Part shown: positions 5,438-7,818 of the stretch, in pieces | Position numbering within the stretch: the stretch's first letter is position 1 | Layout of the letters: each line of letters begins with the position of its first letter | Assembly (NCBI GenBank): GCA_023253495.1 | Contig: JALRGF010000524.1 | Coordinates: forward strand, 1 to 7,818 | Direction of reading: 5' to 3' | Source of the DNA: Verrucomicrobiales bacterium | Lineage (GTDB): Bacteria; Verrucomicrobiota; Verrucomicrobiia; Verrucomicrobiales; V1-33 | Length of the DNA: 7,818 bases | Made by a program: the position numbers and the translations under genes | Notes under the pieces: generated by a model | The model's database searches: none | Told to the model about the DNA's origin: nothing | What the model saw: only the letters and a program-made list of their open reading frames with translations

Positions 5438-7189
5438 ATGCCCGTTGCCACCGGCGCTCTGCCGATTCAGACGATCAAATTGCCCGCTCCGGTTCCGGTG
5501 ACGACCACGCGTTTCCGCACGCCGAAGAAGAACATACCGCAGACGAAGAAAGAGCGGGATGCGTTGCTGGGATACATCCGGGAGTTTCTGGCCCGGGAGC
5601 CGCTGGTGCCGCCGATGCCTTTGGACGAGCTGCGCGTGCACGCGGAAAAGATCATTGCGGCGACCGGATACGACCCGATTTACCTGCACTACACAGCGGT
5701 GCTGCTGAACAACGAGATGTGGCGCGAGTCGCTGGCGGCGATCCCGTTTGAGCGGCGGCTGCTGCTGATGCCGAAGTGCCTGCGGGTCGAGAGCAAGTGT
5801 CCGGCTCCTTTTGATGAATTCGGGCTGCTCTGCAAACAATGCGGGTTGTGCACGATCCAGGATTTTCAGAACGAAGCCGAAGCCCTCGGGTATGCCGTGC
5901 TGGTGGCGGAAGGCAGCGCGATTGTGATGTCGCTGATCCAGACCGGGCAGATCGAGGCGATCGTCGGGATTTCCTGCCTGCCGGTTCTTGAGCGAACGTT
6001 TCCGTACGTCGAGGCAGCGGCCATCCCGGCGGTGGCGGTGCCGTTGCTGCAGGACGATTGTATCGACACCACGGTCGATATTGACTGGGTCTGGGAATAC
6101 CTGCACCTGACCAGTGACGACAAGACGCGCCGACTGAACCTCAATGCCCTCAAGGACGAGGTGGCCACGTGGTTCGGCGCGGAGTCGCTGGATGCCTTGA
6201 TGGGACCCGCCGAGGGGGCGGCCGAAACCATCGCGCGCGAGTGGCTGGCGGGCGAAGGCAAACGCTGGCGGCCGTTTCTGACCGTGGCGGTGCACCAGGC
6301 GATGCGCGACGACCCCGAAGCGGCCATTCCGGAGGCGGTCAAAAAGCTGGCGGTGGCCGTCGAATGTTTCCACAAGGCGTCGTTGATTCACGACGACATC
6401 GAGGACGAGGACCTGGAGCGGTACGGGCGCCAAACGGTGCCGGGGGCGCACGGCGTGGCGGCGGCCCTCAATGCCGGGGATCTGTTGATCGGCGAGGGGT
6501 ATCGCCTGATTGCTGAAGCGGACCTGCCGGCCGAGGCCCGCCTGGCCATTCTCAAGATTGCGGCCGACGGGCAGCGCGCCCTGTGCCGCGGCCAGGGTGC
6601 TGAGCTCGACTGGACGCGCCACCCGGCGCCGCTCTCGCCGAAGGAGGTGCTGGAAATTTTCCGCCTGAAAACCGCACCGGCCTTCGAGGTCGCCCTGGCG
6701 TTGGGCGCGGCGGCGGCCGGACGGCTTGAGGACACCCATGAAGCGCTCAAGGCGTACAGCGAAAACCTCGGCATCGCCTATCAGATCCGCGACGACATGG
6801 ACGACCTTGGCGCGGATGCCGGGGCCAATGCGCTGGAGAGCTTCCGGCCGAGCATCCTGCTGGCGGAAGCATTCGAAAAGGCCAGGGGTGAGGACAAAAA
6901 GCTGCTCGACAGCCTGTGGCGCCGGCTCACGCCGGCGGCCGCCACCGTCGACACGATCCGCGGCATCGCCCATGCCACCAAAGCTGATGACTCCTGCCTG
7001 CTGCTGCTCGAGCGGTACAAACAGGCGGCGATCAACGCGCTCAAGGACGTCGACAACGCGAACCTCAAGGGGCTGCTGCGGCGCACGCTTGGCAAAATTT
7101 TCAACGACCTTGAAATCAAGGGGTGGTGCTCGGAATTCGAGGCCAAAAACCTGCCGGAACCGGAACCGGAGCCTGCTTCCGCGGGGTAA
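5438..7189 (+). CDS. DUF116 / trans-isoprenyl diphosphate synthase fusion protein
   Basis: One uninterrupted 583-residue chain carries two domains. Residues about 60-215 resemble DUF116, with a cysteine cluster at C114, C121, C132, C135 and C138 (MPKCLR, then CPAPFDEFGLLCKQCGLC), plus C180 (VGISCLP) and C208. The cluster looks able to bind metal or an Fe-S cluster. Residues about 245-560 are a trans-isoprenyl diphosphate synthase: GKRWRP (274-279) for diphosphate binding, the first Asp-rich motif HDDIEDED (318-325), NAGDLLIGEG (345-354), the KT pair (411-412) and the second motif RDDMDD (451-456). Both DDxxD motifs are intact, so it should condense allylic and isopentenyl diphosphates with Mg2+. 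The residues 4 and 5 places before the first motif are small (S315, A314), which tends to go with longer products; this is inference. The tail is PEPEPEP. The protein is cytosolic, with no signal peptide. Usual synthases are about 300-350 residues, so the extra N-terminus is a real addition. The start was set by the AGGAG; ATG 5432 is the alternative. Confidence 0.88.
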   Translation: MPVATGALPIQTIKLPAPVPVTTTRFRTPKKNIPQTKKERDALLGYIREFLAREPLVPPMPLDELRVHAEKIIAATGYDPIYLHYTAVLLNNEMWRESLAAIPFERRLLLMPKCLRVESKCPAPFDEFGLLCKQCGLCTIQDFQNEAEALGYAVLVAEGSAIVMSLIQTGQIEAIVGISCLPVLERTFPYVEAAAIPAVAVPLLQDDCIDTTVDIDWVWEYLHLTSDDKTRRLNLNALKDEVATWFGAESLDALMGPAEGAAETIAREWLAGEGKRWRPFLTVAVHQAMRDDPEAAIPEAVKKLAVAVECFHKASLIHDDIEDEDLERYGRQTVPGAHGVAAALNAGDLLIGEGYRLIAEADLPAEARLAILKIAADGQRALCRGQGAELDWTRHPAPLSPKEVLEIFRLKTAPAFEVALALGAAAAGRLEDTHEALKAYSENLGIAYQIRDDMDDLGADAGANALESFRPSILLAEAFEKARGEDKKLLDSLWRRLTPAAATVDTIRGIAHATKADDSCLLLLERYKQAAINALKDVDNANLKGLLRRTLGKIFNDLEIKGWCSEFEAKNLPEPEPEPASAG

Positions 7190-7224
7190 CCGGTCGCCTG
7201 GGGGCGGGCGGCGCGGGGTCGGTC

Positions 7225-7242
7225 CCGGCCGACGAGGGCCGG
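7225..7242 (+). terminator. Possible GC-rich hairpin after the fusion gene
   Basis: CCGGCC (7225-7230) and GGCCGG (7237-7242) form a perfect 6-bp stem with a GACGAG loop, about 35 bp after the stop codon. A competing stem, GTCGG (7218-7222) with CCGAC (7229-7233), overlaps it. There is no U-tract, so if it ends transcription it is not a classic intrinsic terminator. The high G+C makes chance pairing likely. Confidence 0.3.
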
Positions 7243-7271
7243 CACCGGCGCGGAGCCGGAAACGGAATTGA

Positions 7272-7311
7272 TTGCGTCGCCCCCCGGTTACGGGGTACGA
7301 TCAGTGACTGA
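7272..7311 (+). promoter_or_regulatory. Candidate promoter with a palindrome at the expected +1
   Basis: TTGCGT (7272-7277) and TACGAT (7296-7301) are 18 bp apart and resemble sigma70 -35 and -10 elements (each about 4 of 6 consensus bases). The predicted start, near 7308, falls in the odd palindrome TCAGTGACTGA (7301-7311), which could be an operator overlapping +1. The leader to the ATG at 7337 would be about 30 nt and includes GGGGGGA (7322-7328), a weak Shine-Dalgarno-like stretch. Prediction by eye only. Confidence 0.35.
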
Positions 7312-7336
7312 CGATCCGATCGGGGGGACCCGCCGT

Positions 7337-7818
7337 ATGATTTTCCGCTGTATGAAACGCTCATTTTTCACGCCCTTTCTGCTTGCTGCGACCGCCGCGG
7401 CCGGTCTGACTGTTTCCGCCTGGGCCCAGGAGGCGGCCACCTTCCGGCGGTTCACGCTGAATGACGGCAAGACGTTTTACGCGGTGATCACCGGAAAGAC
7501 CGGCACCTCGGTCTCGTTCAAGCTGCAGAACGGCCGGGACTTGAATCAGCCGATCCGGATGCTGAGCGAGCCGGACCAGCAGTTCGTGCGCAAGTGGACC
7601 AAGTTCAAAGATGAGCTCCTGAACAATGCCGAGTTCGCTTCTTTGACCGTCAAGGAGATGCTGGAGCTTCGCGGGTACCAGTCGTTCGAGTTCGACATTG
7701 AGGGCAACCACATTTACGTCGACGGCGAGGTCGGCGGCAAGGCGATGCGGTTCATGATCGATACCGGGGCGCATTCGTCGATCGTGCATGACGGGTCGGC
7801 CAAGGAGGCCGGCCTGGA
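7337..7818 (+). CDS. Exported SHD1-like / retropepsin-like protease, 3' partial
   Basis: The first 160 codons of a gene that runs off the window. The N-terminus is a Sec signal peptide: MIFRCMKR, then a hydrophobic stretch from about residue 9 to 28 and the cleavage-like site AWA|QEA (about residue 30). Next, about residues 35-85 (TFRRFTLNDGKTFYAVI through MLSEPDQQFVRKW) match the SLA1-homology-domain-1-like module common in exported proteins of Verrucomicrobiota and Planctomycetota. From about residue 120 a retropepsin-like aspartic protease domain begins: IYVDGEVGGKAMRFMIDTGA has the D-T-G catalytic triad of clan AA, followed by HSSIVH. A periplasmic or surface aspartyl protease is the likely product; the second half, with the rest of the fold, is outside. 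The start could be ATG 7337 or ATG 7352. The second gives a tidier signal peptide (MKRSFF); the first has G-rich sequence 8 nt upstream. Confidence 0.8.
   Translation, partial: MIFRCMKRSFFTPFLLAATAAAGLTVSAWAQEAATFRRFTLNDGKTFYAVITGKTGTSVSFKLQNGRDLNQPIRMLSEPDQQFVRKWTKFKDELLNNAEFASLTVKEMLELRGYQSFEFDIEGNHIYVDGEVGGKAMRFMIDTGAHSSIVHDGSAKEAGL

Noticed and set aside
5152..5451. N-terminal extension of GlcD to an ATG at 5451
   Set aside because: The extra 100 residues are Pro/Arg-rich with no family similarity and overlap the divergent gene's ribosome binding site and start. The family N-terminus begins at the GTG at 5151.
5228..6973. 581-codon open frame opposite the DUF116-prenyl synthase gene
   Set aside because: It is antisense to a gene with intact catalytic motifs, Arg/Gln/His-rich and without any recognisable domain.

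Overview
This is a GC-rich bacterial chromosomal window (about 70% G+C over most of its length by hand counts). The gene content points to Verrucomicrobiota, perhaps Opitutae. The clues are a secreted SHD1-like domain joined to a retropepsin-type protease domain, a DUF116 domain fused to a prenyl diphosphate synthase, and weak or absent Shine-Dalgarno sequences. The taxonomic call is an inference from domain style, not from a marker gene.

Layout. Positions 1-433 hold no gene I can support, but 223-360 carries five degenerate copies of a GGACAGGT-headed unit at a 32-33 bp period. This looks like a phased array of protein-binding sites, possibly an end of an IS21-like element. A class I SAM-dependent methyltransferase follows on the + strand (434-1390). 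Positions 1391-1498 are a short convergent gap with no clear terminator. Next, on the - strand, is a TTG/GTG-start gene for an unrecognised membrane-anchored helical protein (1499-2608). Its base composition (roughly 40-60% G+C in sampled lines) is clearly lower than its surroundings. Then come glcE (2690-3715, -) and glcD (3712-5151, -), which overlap by 4 bp and encode the two FAD-binding subunits of glycolate oxidase. The iron-sulfur subunit gene glcF is not in the window, and the place just downstream of glcE where it often lies is taken by the low-GC unknown gene.

A divergent, palindrome-rich intergenic region (5152-5437) separates glcD from a + strand gene (5438-7189). This gene encodes one continuous polypeptide with an N-terminal cysteine-rich DUF116 domain and a C-terminal trans-isoprenyl diphosphate synthase domain that has both Asp-rich motifs. 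A 147-bp gap with GC-rich hairpins and a candidate promoter follows. The window ends inside a gene (7337 to the edge) for an exported protein with an SHD1-like module and a retropepsin-like domain (DTG motif).

How the genes work together. Only glcD-glcE is a clear functional unit: oxidation of glycolate (or a related 2-hydroxy acid) to glyoxylate by a membrane-associated flavoprotein complex. The other genes look like separate transcription units. The most unusual item is the DUF116-prenyl synthase fusion, which ties a poorly characterised Cys-rich domain to isoprenoid chain synthesis. No tRNA, rRNA or CRISPR array was seen.
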